Shown here: positions 11,560 to 23,345 of the stretch, one piece after another
Layout of the letters: each line of letters starts with the position of its first letter
Position numbering within the stretch: the stretch's first letter is position 1
NCBI GenBank assembly: GCA_963693085.1
Contig: OY856414.1
Coordinates: 266,174,501-266,238,500, forward strand
DNA from: Alisma plantago-aquatica
Taxonomy: Eukaryota > Streptophyta > Magnoliopsida > Alismatales > Alismataceae
Direction: 5' to 3'
DNA: 64,000 nt
Translations under genes and position numbers: made by a program
Notes under the pieces: model-generated
Told to the model about the DNA's origin: nothing
What the model saw: the letters and a program-made list of their open reading frames with translations, nothing else
Databases searched by the model: none

Positions 11560-12110
11560 ACAATATCAAACGGTTTACAAAATATTTGACCAAATGGTTT
11601 CAAACTGTTTAATGATCAAACGGTTTTCAAACCGTTTAAGGGTTGAACGATTTCAACTCAATTGAAAGACCAAACGATTTCAAAGGAATCTTCAAGACCG
11701 TTTGATGGTCTAAATGGTCTCAAACTGTTTGAGGGATTAGGATTAAATGATCTCTAAGACCGTTTAAGGTCTAACGGTCTTCAAACTGTTTGAGGGATTA
11801 GAGACTAAGACTATTTGAAGGTCTAAACGGTCTCAAACCATTTGAAGGTTTAGGACAAGACCGTTTGAAGGTCTAAACGGTCTCAAACCGTTTGAAGGTT
11901 TTGGATAAGACCATTTGAAGGTCTAAATGGTCTCAAACCGTTTGAAGGTTTAGGACAAGACCGTTTGAAGGTCTAAATGGTCTCAAACCGTTTGAAGGTT
12001 TATGACAAGACCATTTGAAGGTCTAAACGGTCTCAAACTGTTTGAAGGTTTAGGGCCAAACCATTTGAAGGTCCAATTGGTTCAAACTGTTTGATGATCC
12101 AATTGATTCA
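11560..12110 (+). repeat. 50-bp tandem repeat with internal palindrome, in chromovirus LTR
   Basis: Units of about 50 bp alternate AAACGGTCTCAAACCGTTT-like palindromes with GAAGGTCTA or GAAGGTTTAGG. The regular part (about 11800-12060) has at least five units and the edges are degenerate. Each unit can form a stem of AAACGGT with ACCGTTT. Confidence 0.8.
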
Positions 12111-12689
12111 AACCATGTAAGTGCTAATAACCCTATAAGTGGTTTAAGAGTATCTCAAGATTGATTTCAATGGAAGTACCTCTAAAGTATTTAGGTGATT
12201 AATACATTTAGAGTGATTATCGCTTGATGCCTATGAAAGTAATAAATTCAATACACTATGATAAGCATAGGTCCATGTACTTAATGAAAGGTTAAATCAA
12301 CTAAATAAGGTATGATGGTGATGTGTGTTCCTAGTACATGGAACAATGATAAGTATGATTTAATACTTAAATAATGCTATGTGCTCCAAGATATGTGGAA
12401 GCACTGACTTAGGGTTTGGATTAACGAGGTAATTATAAAACCCTAATGAATGGAGAGTGGAAATCCTAATCAATAAGAAAAATTATAATACATAAGTTTA
12501 GTTCAATACTTATTAAGGTATTATGTAATTCTAGACATATGGAACAATGAGTTAGGTTTTGGATATTAATTGTAATATCAATGCATTCTCCATGATGCAT
12601 GGAGTTTTGAATTAGGGTTTGATCTTTGATAATGTGATCATGAAACCCTAATCGAGAAGGATGGGAAACCCTAACCCTAATATAGGGTG

Positions 12690-12830
12690 ATGTTATGTGA
12701 AACCCTAATATAGGGTGATGTTATGTGAAACCCTAATATAGGGTGATGTTATGTGAAACCCTAATATAAGGCGATGTTATGTGAAACCCTAATATAGGGT
12801 GATGTTATGTGAAACCCTAATTGATAAAGA
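12690..12830 (+). repeat. 28-bp tandem repeat carrying telo-box AAACCCTAA
   Basis: About five direct copies of a 28-bp unit (GAAACCCTAATATAGGGTGA plus TGTTATGT). Each contains AAACCCTAA, the plant telo-box, and a small CCCTAATATAGGG palindrome. Further single telo-boxes flank it from about 12440 to 12840. Confidence 0.8.
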
Positions 12831-14671
12831 TGGGAAACCCTAACCCTAATGAGGGAATAGTGATGTTACCTTTGTATTGCATAATGTTGATATGTAATGG
12901 ATATGGTTGTAATCAAGTATACTAACCATGCAGGTATCATGAGATAATGAGCATAACCAGGTATGAGCTATGATGTTAATGGGCCTTGTGAGCCATTATT
13001 TTATTTGTTGCCTAGTGAGAGGTGACAAGAAGTTGAATATGCATGGTAAGCTATGTGAGATGCTTGTGTAACAAGTATCATGAATACCTTGGTCAGATGA
13101 CCTGGAGGTATTAGTTACCTGATAAGTGATAACCTTATTCAATGATGAACTAGGGGTTTGAATAACCAGATCTAGTAAACATGATGATGGTATTGTTGAG
13201 GGATGTGAATTCCTAGTAATGAGATAAGGGATTGAGATCCCATTGTTCTATAAAATTTTGAAAATCACTTGATAGAAGTATTACATGTTTCTTTGTAGCA
13301 TTTGTCATAATAATTCTTATTTGAAAACTTGATTGATGCTAAAAGAATATGGTAATGTACTTAAATAATCAAGTGGAATATTATCATGTAGAGCCCTGGC
13401 CATAGATCCATCATCATGAGTAGCTGGTGATGGTGAAACGGGTTCTCTTGCTGGTTAATCCGGAGTGTATATTGTTGAATATATGGGGTTTCTCCTAGCC
13501 AAAAATAGGAGGATTAGAGTGCAACTTTGGTTGTAGACTCAAGATATGTTTAAGAGCATGGTGAATAGGCCCATGGCTCAGTGTGATGGAGCATGAATGC
13601 GCTCATGGCTTAGAGAGCATAGTGAACTGGACCGTGGCTTAGATTTACTAGCGCCAGGACCTGTACCAAGGTGGGCTAGAGAAAGGGTAGCCTATGGGAG
13701 CTAACCCTGTGACTGAGGTCACTTAAGCAAGAGACTACAGTCCTGCTCGAGACAGATGAGATCATGGAGTTCGTCTCTTTCTTTGATCTTATATGGCACT
13801 GACATTGGGTTTCACAACCTAAGGTTGGATTTGAGCGGTACGGCTCACTTCCTCAGGGCATAAGAATGATTGTAAAATGTAATCAGCCGTGTAGCGTATT
13901 TTCTCAAGGACGAAATACGGAAATCATTGGTTGATGTTACATTGCTTACTGTATCCTAAAGGGATAGATTGTATACATGTTCTTCATATTCCTTATTAAA
14001 ATTAATAGATGAATTACTACTTTATCATTTTTAGTTGTAATTCTTTAAGCAATGATATTGCTCTATTCTACTTAATAATAATTAAATCTTGCTTTTCAAT
14101 ATAGATTCCTCTACTCAGTTTATTACTATTTATCTGCAATAATAATATTTATGCCAGAGAGTTATATCTCTCGCTGGGACATGGGTCTCACTCCGTTGAT
14201 CCCCAACATTTTTAGGTGGATGCGGATGAGGAGGCAAGAACCATACACCAAGGGAAGGATAGCAACATCAGGGAAAACAGTGATATCTCAGGTGGAGATA
14301 TTGACTGTCGTGTCTTGTAGTTATGAGTCCTATGTGTCGTCTATGTGCTCTCAAATCATTGGAGTCAGTAGTTAGTTCTTTAATGATCGATCTGAGATTT
14401 TGGCATTGAATACCTCGAGGTTTTATGTTTCTTATGTGTAGATTTAATAGAGCAACAATTGTATGTAATCCTCGAGAAAAGAAGGTACATGGTATGCACT
14501 TTGTGGACCAGAATGTATATATAATATTTTGGTTCTTGTTATAATAGTTTTCCTGGAAATGGATCTCTTTGCAAATGGTTTAAATTTTTAGTGATTTTTT
14601 TAATCTGTTGTTTATGTTTAATTCTGCTTAATTGTAACGATTTGTTTATTGGATTGGTGACTATGTCGTCA

Positions 14672-15138
14672 TATAACCCTAGTAACTTAATATGGTTTGT
14701 AGGTGTGGTAACCGATATCCCTTTCTTACCCTAGAGTTAGGGTTTGGCTGATATAGTTGGTTGACACCTAGTTGGTCCTTTGGCCGATATGTATTTTGGA
14801 GGAGTTGAGCTCTTGGGCGATATCCCCTTTTGTGTTGACCTCTTAGGCGCCATGGCCTTACCTTACACGATACCCATGATGGGTAGTGTTACCCGATATC
14901 CCTCTCTTCCCCTTGAGCTAGGGTTGGGAGATACAATAGGTGGCTGCCTTGGTGATCCCTTGGGCGATACAGTAGGTGGCTAATGTGTTGTTCCCTTGGA
15001 TGGTAGGGTTGATCTTTGGGTGATGTGGTTCTTAATGTGTGGTGTTTCCTATCACATCCTTGAGGCGTTGCACGTTATGGTGTGTTGTGTTGCCTGCTGT
15101 GATGCATTGTTGTGAGGTGTTGCCCAGCACAGTGTTGC
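14672..15138 (+). other. Unassigned sequence between chromovirus LTR and element B
   Basis: This is noncoding. It is rich in CGATATCCC and GGCGATA words and repeats itself loosely (about 14705-14760 against 14890-14950). It continues across element B at 41352. It may be the interior of a long LTR or the truncated start of a second related LTR. Positions 15134-15138 (GTTGC) are the left target copy of element B. Confidence 0.5.
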
Positions 15139-16967
15139 TTACCGACCTAAATTGCGCGTCCAAAAGGGAGCAGATTTGAAGTTGTCGGTCTTTTAAATTA
15201 CCCGACTCTTAGGCCCCCACAACGATGACGGGGTCCGAAGTAGCAATCGGGGTCGAACCACGGGGACAAGGGTGGTAGTGTTAAGAACACTGAATCGGCA
15301 CTCTACACTCCGGTAAGGGTAAGGTGAGGATAAAGTTCCCAAAGGGAACAATAGGTGAAGATTAATTAAAACAAAAGAAAACTATCTCCAACTGGAGTTA
15401 CAAGGAAAATTAAGGTTTTTGGCATTTAACAATTTTTAGGGTTTTAGCGCAACAGAAATAGAGGAGATAACACTATTGCCTTAGTAAGGAACGAAGGAGG
15501 AAAACTTCGGTAAAACAAGCGGCAGAAGGAACATCCAGTACCCCTTTTCTCGAAGAGGGTACCTCTAACTAAGCACCAACACCTCTCTCAAGGTTGTTGG
15601 ACTTGGGTTAGACTGGAAAGATAACTGAAGAGACTTCGATCCTGGGTACTCTCGTACTCCCAGATCGGACCAAACACTAGAGCCACAACACCTCTCTCAA
15701 GGGAGTTGCAACCCGGAAACATGATTCGATAGCTAGTCAAAACATGATCCAAACATACAAGCTAGAGTTCAGATGCTAAACAGAGCAATCATCCAACAAA
15801 AAGGAACCAAACACAAAGCAAAAGATATTTAAAACTCCTCTAATTCCATTAGCATAATCATTATATAAAAGGGGTTTGGATACATTACATAAGTAAAGAA
15901 AGTAAATGACTGCAAAAGTAAATATAGGTATCGCCACCTTTATTTAGGAGATTGACAAGCAGCAGTCGATCCCTAAGGTCTCTCTATCCTGATACCGGGC
16001 GGGAGCCCCGCCCGATACAACTGTGTCGAGCGACATCCCCTCTCGGGCGACACGTCATGACGGGAAAATGTATCGGTCAAAGCACTCATGCCCAATACGA
16101 CCGTGCCGCGATGCCACCCTCTCGGGCGACACGCCATGACGGGAAGACGTATCGGGCTCGGTATCGTGTCGGGCTAGAGACCACTTAGAGTATCGAGTTC
16201 CTCGTATCAAGAGGCTGTTCTGGTCGATATCGGGCTGATGCTGTGACCGGGACAGATTCTAAGTGAACCATTCCCGCCCTCTCGGGTCGGGGAAGTGCTC
16301 ACCTAGTATCGCCCGGTACACCTGTGCGACGCGACACGCTAGCTCCAGGTGATTTCCCAAGTTAGCTTTCGCGAGATTCTGAACCGTCCCATCGAAGTCC
16401 TGTAGCTGCTATTTATAGGCAGCGGTTGGAAGAGGTTGCAGTTCTCTGGGCGCCACGTGTCTTCCATCAGCTCTATCAGCGTGGCTTTAGGGATGCTCGA
16501 TGTGCGTATCACCCAGCATAGTGGGTGAAGGGCAACATGCATATCGGGTATCGTGTCGGGTGGGCGCCAGCCGGTGGGTGGCTTGTATCGCATGACACGC
16601 TTCAAAAGTCATGGCGAGTACCGCTCCCTTCCGAATAAATGGCATGTCGCCCGTCAGAGCCTTCTTGCGCGGCACACCCATGTCGTGTAGCATTCGTATC
16701 GGGTTGTTGTGGCGAGGTGTGAGTGTATCGGCCGACTGGTAGGAAAGTCGATGTAGGTAAAATGCGTTCATGGGCCGGGACGAGCCTTTTTGCTGATAAA
16801 AGAGTGGAAAAATGAGGAAAACCCTGCAAAAGATGATAAAAATAGGATAAGAGCGTAGTGTGTCCTGTTTATTAAAAAACATGACAAAAAGGAGAGGAAA
16901 ACAGTTTAAAAGGGCAGTTTTGATAATGAAATAAGGGTCATAATCATCACAAAATTTGGTGTTATCA
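15139..16967 (-). repeat. 3' LTR of element B
   Basis: On the minus strand it starts TGATAACACC at 16967 directly after the polypurine tract and ends GGTCGGTAA at 15139, where element A has GGCCGGTCA, so the terminal CA has become AA. It is 1829 bp and carries TATAAATA (minus, 16417-16410) and many TRTCGGGC motifs (about 15990-16740). Confidence 0.85.
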
Positions 16968-17960
16968 ACTCCCCCAAACTTAGCATTTTGATTGTCCTCA
17001 ATCAATCTTTTAAAACTTTATTTGTGATGCTTCTTCTTAACCTATATAGTTTTCAGACAAAGGGTTTGAGCGAATATTGAGATGTCTTAAAGAGAATACT
17101 GCCCGACCATGAACAACAGACTTTACTTTTCCTGCCTTATTTAAGCAAAATTCTTCTCCACAGCTTCAGCGAGATTTGGGTGCATGATTTCGAAGTTAGC
17201 TTTCACACCAAACATCTTTGGGAACATAAAGTTGTGTGTTTGGGTAGGCTTAAGGCGTTTTGGGTTTTTATTGTTTCCCATCGGTCCATCCAGGTACGGG
17301 TCCGTTAGCGGGCGAGTGGTCTCTACAGTCTAAGCCAGTTGACTTTAGAGCAGTGATTTCACATCCTACGTACCACTGCCCTGGATCTTCCATGCCTAAA
17401 GATGGGTACTTTTGGAAAACAAGTGTGTATATATATACTTTTTTTTGGCACAACTCTCATGCTTTTATTCACTCTCATAAGGCTATTCTCTCTTTTTGGG
17501 ATTTCTTGGATAAAGGAAAACAAGAGAAATTTTTGCTATTTGGGCAACTTTTTCCTTCTGCATACACGTCTCCCATATGTTGTGAGATTATTTTCCGAAA
17601 TTTTTGGAATGGAAAGTCATAGTCTTTTGTTGTTTGAGGCTACATTTTCAAAAGACATAACAAAACATGTACCTCTTTGGACACATAGAAAACAAACCGG
17701 CAAGAAGTTGTATCATGTTTTTACTATACTGTATCGTTGTACATATGTATGGAGACAAAATAAGCAAAATTTTTGTAATTTTGTATGAGGCATGTATATG
17801 TATATGTACAAATGTTAAAGAAAAAGAACAAAAAGGGGTGAAGTTCAAAGGGCTTTTAGTACCTCCCTCACTGTTACATAGAATCCCCCCCAAACTTACT
17901 CCACACTCTGTCCCAGAGTTGTGAAGTAGATAAGGTAGGGTAATGTTAACTCAGTGAGGG
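16968..17960 (-). other. 3' noncoding region and polypurine tract of element B
   Basis: On the minus strand this lies between the ORF2 stop and the LTR. The tract TTTGGGGGAGT lies at about 16978-16968 against the LTR. It matches 6150-7132 of element A. No conserved coding frame is present. Confidence 0.75.
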
Positions 17961-19673
17961 TTAGCTGGTGAGCGTGCCTTTTCCAGATAGAAGCTCCCAC
18001 ACATATTCTCCTTGTTTTCTGTGGTAGTCGATGTGGTGGAGCTGGTCAGGCATCTCTTCATTTGATATCCATTCCAGCACAAAGATGCCGCATTCGTTGA
18101 ATAGAGGAATTTGTTGTGGACTGCGGTGGCAGAACTGAAGCTCTTGCCATTTGCTAGCTGTTGTCTCCAGGAATGGTTGTATCAGTGCCACCACCTCCTC
18201 GTAGTATTTTCGTACTAAGCGCTCGAGGGGTGTCAACGATGTCGATGTACACTGCACCTGATGATCTTTGTTGTTGTCCGAGCTGTTGTAGAAGATTCCT
18301 ACTCGTTGGCGAGTGTACATCGTCAAGAGCGTCCAGTGGTTGTAGTGCAGGATGGGTAGGAAGATGGTGTGTGGAACCCTATGCTGCAACTCTGCCAGAA
18401 AGGATTGCTTCACTCCTGATTCATCGGCAAGGCATATGTCATTGAACAGCATTGGATGAGCTATGTATGCGTGTTCAAACTTCTTTTGTAGTATCTGGAT
18501 GTAGGCGGCTGCCACAAATATTGCCAAACATCCTCCTTCTTTCACCATGTCCCTCAAGTCATCAACTGAGACTATGACACTGCCTGCCTCATAGATGACG
18601 TATGTGGGGGTAGAGTCAGCTAACTTCAGAAGAACTTCATTGACCTTCTCTTGTGTGAGTGTAGAGCACGAGAAACGGTCGAAGTTGTTGATCATTTCTT
18701 CTGATGTTTCAGGCGAAGCGGTGTCTTCGATTCTGTGTACCTCTCGTAGGATTTCTAACCACTTGTCTGCCCCGTAGATGTCTACTTCTATCTCAGCTTC
18801 TTTCTCTGGAGTGCTGCTGGGTTGTGAAGATTCTTCTACTTAGTCACTATCCAGTAGCCTCTCCGGTACTCCTGTGTCTTGGAAGTAGCGCATATCTTTG
18901 ATCAGCATCAAGGAGTAGGTGCTCCTGATATGGAAGAAGTTTTGGCCCTGGAGATGCCTTATGTATCCGAATATGTTGAGCAGCTCCATGGCACGAAAGA
19001 CGATAAAGGCGTTGTTGCCACTTCCCTCTTCTGCTTGGACGGGGAAGTCTCCAATAGAGAATAAGTTCCAAACGCCGCTATGATGTTGGACTCCTTGTTT
19101 GATGGATCGGAGAAGACGCAGTGGTAGAAGCCTGAGATGTTTATCCTCCGGGCGACTGAAAATAAGTCCTGAGCGTGGCACCTCCTTATTGCAGCAGTAG
19201 AGGAGCTAGACGTCATGGTTCCGGAGGTCTTCCACACACAGGAACCACATGTTGCAATACTTGTATGGGGCCAACACGATGTTCGTGTTGTGCTCTTTGA
19301 TGTGTCGCAGCATGTTGGCCACCGCGATGGAGTCTGGTACTCCCATCATCAATCTTCCTGCCAAGGTCGGGGTGGCATTGTATATTGTTTGCCGACCTGT
19401 CTTGGTGCTGATATTCTCTATTATTGCACCCTCTAGGACCCTGAACAACTTCTTTTCGATGATGGCTAGCGAGCGAAACATGCTTCTGAGTGCTCCCCGT
19501 CATACGGAGAAGTAGCCGTCTCTCCAGACGACGTCTTCTTCATCAGCCTGCGACCTCAGAACCTTGTTCAGCAGTTTCTGGTCCCTAATCGACAGGTATC
19601 CGATGACCCTTCTGTCGAAATCGGCCATCTCGAAGGAAGGTATCTCCGACGGCGTAGAGAATTCATCTGTCAT
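17961..19673 (-). pseudogene. ORF2 of element B: Ulp1/C48-like protease-domain protein
   Basis: The frame of 571 codons starts at ATG 19673, which overlaps the ORF1 stop (ATG-ACA-GA-TGA), and ends at 17961. It has three in-frame stops: TGA at 19502-19500 (also present in element A), one at 19206 and one at 18840. Residues 1 to about 320 are not recognised. Residues about 330-571 look like a C48 peptidase. His446 lies in LHYNHWTLL, Asn463 sits 17 residues later where Ulp1 enzymes have Asp (FYNSSD), Gln lies in SPQQIP, and Cys528 lies in NECGIFVLE. The last 244 residues are free of stops. Ulp1 proteins process or remove SUMO in nucleus and cytoplasm. The Asp-to-Asn change occurs in both copies, so it may be original to the family. 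Confidence 0.65.
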
Positions 19674-22074
19674 CGAGCTTCTTCCTCAGGGGGTGTCTTT
19701 CATTGGCAGCACAGATGTCCCCCCCTTCTCCCTCAGATTCGTCAGAAGAGTCCTCCCCGATACTGATTTCTTCATTGTCATCCTTAGCTTTGTCTAGGGG
19801 GACTGAGGGAGCTATTTCTTCCAAACCGCGGGAGCTCGCCTGTCCTGCTAGAGCACCATTGGCTGACCTTTGTGGCGTCCCTTCCTCGGGCGTTGGGGAT
19901 GGCCCGCTGGAGGAGGAAGTAGATGACAATCTTGGCGAGGATGCTGACGAGGAGGGTTGAGAGCCTGAGCCAGGAGGCGACAGAGACCTTCTCGGCTGCC
20001 TTGGGCGCGGATGGTCGTCCCCCCTGTTCAGCCTCTCCTCAATCACGTCAAGGCGCTGGAGGGCCTGTTGAAGTGTGGCGTTGAGTGCCTCTAGTTGGCC
20101 GGGAAGACCAACTAGAGTCAGCAGTTGCTGCTCCTGGTTGTTCAACCTCTGTTGGAAAATGGAAAACTTGCGGGTGAGTGAAGAAAAAGTAGTAGAGTGG
20201 TTTTCTTTTACCTCCTGCAAGTTATCGAGTTCGTACCCCAGCATCTGTCTGAGCGACGGAGGGGCTCCTGCAGATCTCCCTCTCATCTTTGTGACACTCC
20301 TCCCGCATGAAGATCTACCCGATGAGTGTGCCGCCTCACTCGGGGTAGTTTCGATCTGCACTGTTCGCGAGGTGGATGCTTCGGGGCGAGGCGTCAGCAC
20401 ATTTGCGGTTGTCTCTGCCTCTCCTGTTTGTGGTGGTGAAGAGGGTCGCGGTGTGGGTGGATGCTGCTCCACCTCTGTGTTGTCGGTGACCTCCTCTGTA
20501 GCTGCCATAGGGGACACTGGAGGCGGTGTCAGCGTAGGGTGTGCAGCTCCGAGCTCCATCTCGAGGATCTCAGTGAATGCCCCATTGCTGGCGCCCAATT
20601 GTGCTTCTTTTTCTACCACTAAGGGCACCACAGAATATTCTGGAGATGTGGTTGTCTCTTCCGTGGCAGCTTCCCTCGGGACTTGTTCGGTTGTCGCAGC
20701 CCCGGTTGTCTTGGCGACCTCCACAATCGTCGGTACTTCCTCAACCATGGCAAATGTTTTCGTGGTTACGGCTGGTATTGTAGGAGCAACGACAACTCTA
20801 TTAATTACTGTCGTCGGTGGCTCTGGAGCAGTGGGCGGCTCCGTAGGAGTTGTTGAAGATTTGTCCTGTCGAGTGTCAAGAGGAATTGGTTCTCCTCTTG
20901 TAGCTGCCCTCTCTTGTATACTGGTGGTGGCGGCGTAAGCGGCTTCAACTGCCACCGCTTCAATCTCTGTGCTGGTGAAGACCAGCTTTTCTACGTCATA
21001 GTTGGCATAGCTAGGAAGCGGAAGGAGGGTGTTCGTTCTCATGAATTTGTAGAAGTAGCTTCGCCCCTCCTTCTTGATGATACTGGCCCTCATGAGGAAC
21101 TTGAGGTCGATCTTCTCGTCACCCCTTGTCCTCGAAAGACTGCGCGGTTCTCTTGGGTACCCTAACCCGACCGCAATCAGATTGATGATGTCACCCATGC
21201 AGTACTCTTTGGTAGCATCATTTATGGGGTGCAGCCTATTCAGAAAGAAGCGCCCCAGGTTGATCACCCTGCCCCCCATCATGTGCCACATGATATGGAG
21301 TTCTTCGGTGTAGACGTTTCTTGACTCGTTCTTGCTGAAGAGTAGGCACGCCACAAACTTGTGCACTATTATCCAGAAGCAGGAGTGCACTGTTGCCACC
21401 TTGCTTCCCGGCTTGAACAATGACTCACCGGTCAGCTTTCTCCAGAGCTCCATGGGATGGAATCTGTCTCCTTCAGTGATCCTAGCACCATTGTTTAGAA
21501 GTTCATTCTCTTCGTCGCTGGAAGAGAAGATCTCATTGAGCAGCTTCTCAGAGATGGCATGCTCGACATTGTATAGCCGCCCCTGCAGTCTTTCTGCTCC
21601 TCCATATTCTTCTATTTCCTCGGGTTTATTCTGCACCTGGCAGAGAGATGACATGAACTCACTGGTGAGTTCATTCTAGGAGGCGGAGTGGCTGAAGCAG
21701 ATCTTCCTCAGCCCTGCTGCAGCTAGGACATTTTCAAATCTGTCAAAAATGCCTAGTTGAAGGAAGGACGACTGGTGGCAGAATCTGCTCGGCCTGTAGA
21801 TTTTTGTTACCAGTTCTGAGTATCGACGCCCGTGCTCATTATCTCTGGGCATGAACCTTCCTGGTGCGTGATCTAGAGGTTCCGCCGCCGTAGTTGAAGT
21901 TGTTGTTGGAGCCGTTACTTCTTCCATCCATGGTCTCTTCTCAGCTATGGATGGCCCAGTTACCTCGGGGTTTGGGCATTTTTTCCTGACTGTCATAGCT
22001 CCTGTTGTGGCCTCGGTGTCGATCCCCCGATCGTGTCTGTCAACTTGAATAATGGTTTGCTTGGTACGGGCCAT
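19663..22074 (-). pseudogene. ORF1 of element B: putative plant transposon protein, histone H3-like N-terminus
   Basis: The frame has 804 codons with one stop (21678-21676). It begins M-A-R-T-K-Q-T; an in-frame ATG four codons upstream would be removed by the proposed splice. A globular region occupies residues about 70-360 (HSCFWIIVHKFVACLLFSK, VINLGRFFLNRLHP, KEYCMGDIINLIAVGLGYP). A Thr/Pro/Ala/Val-rich linker runs from about 370 to 600, a coiled coil from about 610 to 680 (heptads around FQQRLNNQEQQLLTLVGL and LDVIEERLNR), and a Ser/Pro then acidic tail follows. It belongs to the retroelement 'putative plant transposon protein' type placed after pol in Athila-like elements, with unknown role. 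No signal peptide or membrane segment is seen, so a retroviral envelope role is not supported. The long ORF on the other strand is a shadow. Confidence 0.7.
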
Positions 22075-22076
22075 TT

Positions 22077-22596
22077 CTGTTATCATAAGATGAGTTTATT
22101 AAGCATTTAAATGTTCCACCTTACCTGATATCAGGTAGGTAAAACTTAAAGTTGATATCGGTGTGTCTAAAAGAAAACTGATTGAATGATAAGAAAAGTT
22201 TGGACCGATACAAAAGCTACCCGACACCACCGTATCGGGCTTCAAAACTAAACGATATGATGCTTGCCCGATACGCCTGTGTCGGGCGGCACAAAGTTTG
22301 GTTAAAAAATCGTCGTATGTCCATATCGGATACGGTCATCCTGAAGAAGAGTGTCTCCCGTCAGAAGGATCACGCGAAGCGAAACAAGACTGGGAAACAC
22401 GGGTCTAGCCCGATATAAGGTGTCGGGCATGCGCGCGTTATAGACGTGTCGTGCGATACGGTCAAAAGTAACGCAGCCGACACAAACGTGTGTCGGGCGA
22501 TACAAAGAAACCAACTAAAGCCGTGAGTCTGATATGAAAATGCGTGACATGAGGGTCGTGTCGGGTAAGCAAAATGAAATGGCTGTCGGGTTATAC
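22077..22596 (-). other. Candidate leader intron before ORF1 (element B)
   Basis: On the minus strand the donor is AAAG/GTATAACCC (exon ends at 22597). The acceptor is GATAACAG ending at 22077, with a CTTAATAAAC branch-like word and CTCATCTT before it. Both sites match element A; the interior is shorter (520 bp). The ATG at 22074 follows two bases after the acceptor. Confidence 0.45.
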
Positions 22597-22734
22597 CTTT
22601 GTGATCTGAAGTTATCTTGCGCGACACGCGAGCAGAAGCTAGGTTGCGCGACATGGGAGCAACGAGAGAAATTACTGCACGGTACGGGAGTTGGTGAAGA
22701 GTAAATGCAGTAGCCCGGCACAGTTAAACATCCG

Positions 22735-22790
22735 TACTATATATAGCAATCCAGATTGGGGGTGAAACGGGTAAAACAGGGGCACGTGTC
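22735..22790 (-). promoter_or_regulatory. Candidate internal promoter of element B (TATA plus G-box)
   Basis: On the minus strand, CACGTG (about 22783) precedes CTATATATAG (about 22744-22735). The order and spacing are as in element A (1183-1233), and the exon-1-like stretch after it is also alignable between copies (GCATTTACT followed by TTCACC or CCTCACC). It lies about 140 bp upstream of the conserved donor. Confidence 0.45.
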
Positions 22791-22799
22791 GGGCAAAGA

Positions 22800-23345
22800 A
22801 ACAAATCATTCCCGAGATGAGCAGTCCCATCCGTCAAATCGAGGGTTATTACTCACGCCGCCCGATATGGGTGCTTGCTTCTCGAGTGTATCGTCTGTCA
22901 CGGCTCATGGATGAGGTGTGATGCCTGATACACCTAGCCCGTCAGGGTGTGTCCCACGATGCGCTTAGGTTCTTGCCCGATATCAGCCAGGGAGTAATGC
23001 ATCCTTGCCCAATACAAGGCTTCAGAACAAGATACTTGATGAAAAAACCAAAATCAAAGCAAAGGAAAAGGCAATTGATGGGTAAAACATCATTGGCCTA
23101 AGGTGAAGTTCCCAGCCTCAGATAATATTACTCATCAATGCTCATAAAACATAGCAGTGGCCCATAAAACAGAAGATTCAGAGCATGTGACGCATGCACT
23201 GACTCGGGCTTTATTACAATCATAACGTTCATAATGTTTTTCTTGCAGGAAAGGAAATAACGTCCTATTCTAATAAAAGTAAAACTTGGGCTTCCTCTCG
23301 AGGAGTGTTGTAGTTAGCGTTGTCAGGTTGATAGCTCCAGATCCT
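22800..23345 (-). other. Spacer between integrase and ORF1 of element B
   Basis: Noncoding. It matches 615-1180 of element A on the opposite strand, with TRTCGGGC motifs concentrated at about 22860-23040. No conserved ORF is present. Confidence 0.6.

Larger units (their letters stand above)
10189..14671 (+). repeat. 3' LTR of the chromovirus (long; right end uncertain)
   Basis: It starts TGTAACATCTC at 10189 after the purine-rich GTTAGGGGTGG, a normal polypurine-tract-to-LTR junction behind the chromodomain stop. A degenerate right end is proposed at 14671 (GTCGTCA). The part from about 12915 is repeated in diverged form at 41750-43390. It contains a 50-bp array (11560-12110) and a 28-bp array (12690-12830). 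An alternative is one LTR of about 7 kb running from 10189 to 43390 around element B, because GGGATGTCACA at 43390 is a better inverted match to TGTAACATCTC than the sequence at 14671. No gene is seen inside. Confidence 0.65.

Noticed and set aside
12690..12830. Interstitial telomere from CCCTAA words
   Set aside because: The unit is 28 bp with single telo-boxes, not a run of the 7-bp plant telomere repeat.
20075..20938. 287-codon open frame on the plus strand
   Set aside because: It lies antisense to ORF1 of element B, in the Thr/Ala/Val-rich linker where biased codons keep the opposite strand open; the matching frame in element A is not conserved as a protein.
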